This document shows, one piece after another, positions 63,552 through 64,000 of a DNA stretch of 64,000 bases (position 1 is its first letter; every line of letters begins with the position of its first letter). The notes below the pieces were generated by a model. That model was not told the origin of the DNA, ran no database searches, and saw only the letters and a list, made by a program, of their open reading frames with translations. Location: NCBI RefSeq assembly GCF_002077175.1, contig NZ_CP014943.1:2046001-2110000 (forward strand), in the 5' to 3' direction. The DNA comes from Colwellia sp. PAMC 21821. Its GTDB lineage: Bacteria; Pseudomonadota; Gammaproteobacteria; Enterobacterales; Alteromonadaceae. A program made the translations under genes and the position numbers.

Positions 63552-64000
63552 TTATTTTTTTAAACGATAACTACCTTTGCGCAACATATGTATGGTCCAA
63601 ATCAAACCCGTGAGGGTTAGCCAAAGTGTAATAAAAGCAAAAATTATAATTTGAATAGTGTTGAAGTTACCTACGCTGCCATAATCCATAAAGTGTAACA
63701 TGAAGAAAAAATCGGCGAAGCGTTTGTCGCTATTGCTGTGTCCTACAATCTGCCCTGAGCCTTGTTCAACATAAACACTAGTTTCTAAGCTATCATCGAA
63801 ATTAATTTGCCAACTGGGGTTTTTATGTTTAAGAAAGTCTGCAATGGGAGGTGCGATTAATGTGACTGAATCAATGCTACCTGGACCAGTATAACTTGCT
63901 TGGGCAATAGCAGTGGCGAGCGGTTTATCAATGAAGGTTAGCTCGCCTGTGATGGCATTAACGATATGATAACTATTGGTTAAATGACGATATAGTCCTT
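63552..64000 (-). CDS. PepSY-domain membrane protein (5' truncated)
   Basis: The frame is open from base 64000 down to a TAA at 63552, giving the last 149 residues of a protein that starts outside the window. It contains a PepSY-like periplasmic domain (NAITGELTFIDKPLATAI; later DDSLETSVYVEQGSG), then a HFMDYGSVGNFN loop and a C-terminal TM helix (about 25 residues ending WLTLTGLIWTI) with a short basic tail. This is the PepSY-associated TM protein type, often linked to iron or thiol redox at the membrane. The C-terminal end is complete. Confidence 0.8.
   Translation of the reverse strand, partial: GLYRHLTNSYHIVNAITGELTFIDKPLATAIAQASYTGPGSIDSVTLIAPPIADFLKHKNPSWQINFDDSLETSVYVEQGSGQIVGHSNSDKRFADFFFMLHFMDYGSVGNFNTIQIIIFAFITLWLTLTGLIWTIHMLRKGSYRLKK

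Noticed and set aside
1-64000. Search for tRNA, rRNA, CRISPR arrays, prophage or transposase genes
   Set aside because: None seen on either strand by eye; a tRNA or a degenerate element could still be missed without computation.

Overview
This 64 kb window is chromosomal DNA of a low-GC marine gammaproteobacterium. The best guess is the order Alteromonadales, family Colwelliaceae (Colwellia/Thalassotalea-like). That is inferred from the AT-rich base composition, a Colwellia-type interspersed repeat, a PEP-CTERM protein, many secreted peptidases and lipoproteins, and the conserved neighbourhoods prlC-rsmJ-gor and cytochrome c4-engB. I see no rRNA, tRNA, CRISPR array, prophage or complete insertion sequence. 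Both ends cut through a gene.

Layout. 1-5 kb: 3' part of a secreted zinc metallopeptidase, a lipoprotein, a stand-alone periplasmic binding protein, a 161-bp repeat element and a PAS-PAS-GGDEF diguanylate cyclase. 5-12 kb: a large MscK-type mechanosensitive channel, a BaiN-type flavoprotein, an acidic DUF4397-like lipoprotein and a Prx5-type peroxiredoxin. 12.4-17.6 kb: leftward operon prlC / Tag-like glycosylase / rsmJ, divergent from gor. 17.7-24 kb: a copper-resistance island, with a CusS/CusR-like two-component pair diverging from copABCD and a palindromic CopR-type box between them. 24-33 kb: polA with two consensus DnaA boxes upstream, a candidate sRNA just downstream, an HDOD protein and an M16 peptidase lipoprotein. 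33-38 kb: S10 peptidase, HutD-like protein, small beta-barrel protein and M1 aminopeptidase. 38-41 kb: cytochrome c4 and a tetraheme double-c4, divergent from engB. 41-43.4 kb: an msrB-msrA-msrA2 operon and an NTF2-like protein. 43.4-50 kb: a second candidate sRNA, a PEP-CTERM protein, a second periplasmic binding protein and a propeller-GGDEF sensor. 50-64 kb: DUF5666 lipoprotein, cytochrome b561-like protein, TMEM143-like protein, LysR/DoxX/pirin and LysR/MDR-reductase clusters, a CNNM/CorC-type transporter, lipoproteins, an OstA-like protein, a lipase-like hydrolase, an EEP nuclease and a truncated PepSY protein.

Themes. Redox and metal defence recurs: the copper system, Gor, Prx5, three methionine sulfoxide reductases, c-type cytochromes, pirin and DoxX. 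There are two c-di-GMP synthases, each beside an orphan periplasmic binding protein.

The strongest unexpected signal is a pair of homologous small RNA genes, about 27685-27778 (+) and 43543-43456 (-). They share a promoter containing a palindrome (TAGAG-N6-CTCTA), a 5' stem-loop, a TGTTGT motif, an exposed CUUCCCC loop that could pair with Shine-Dalgarno sequences, and a Rho-independent terminator. I cannot assign them to a known family. The first lies directly downstream of polA, where enterobacteria and vibrios carry Spot 42, but it does not resemble Spot 42.
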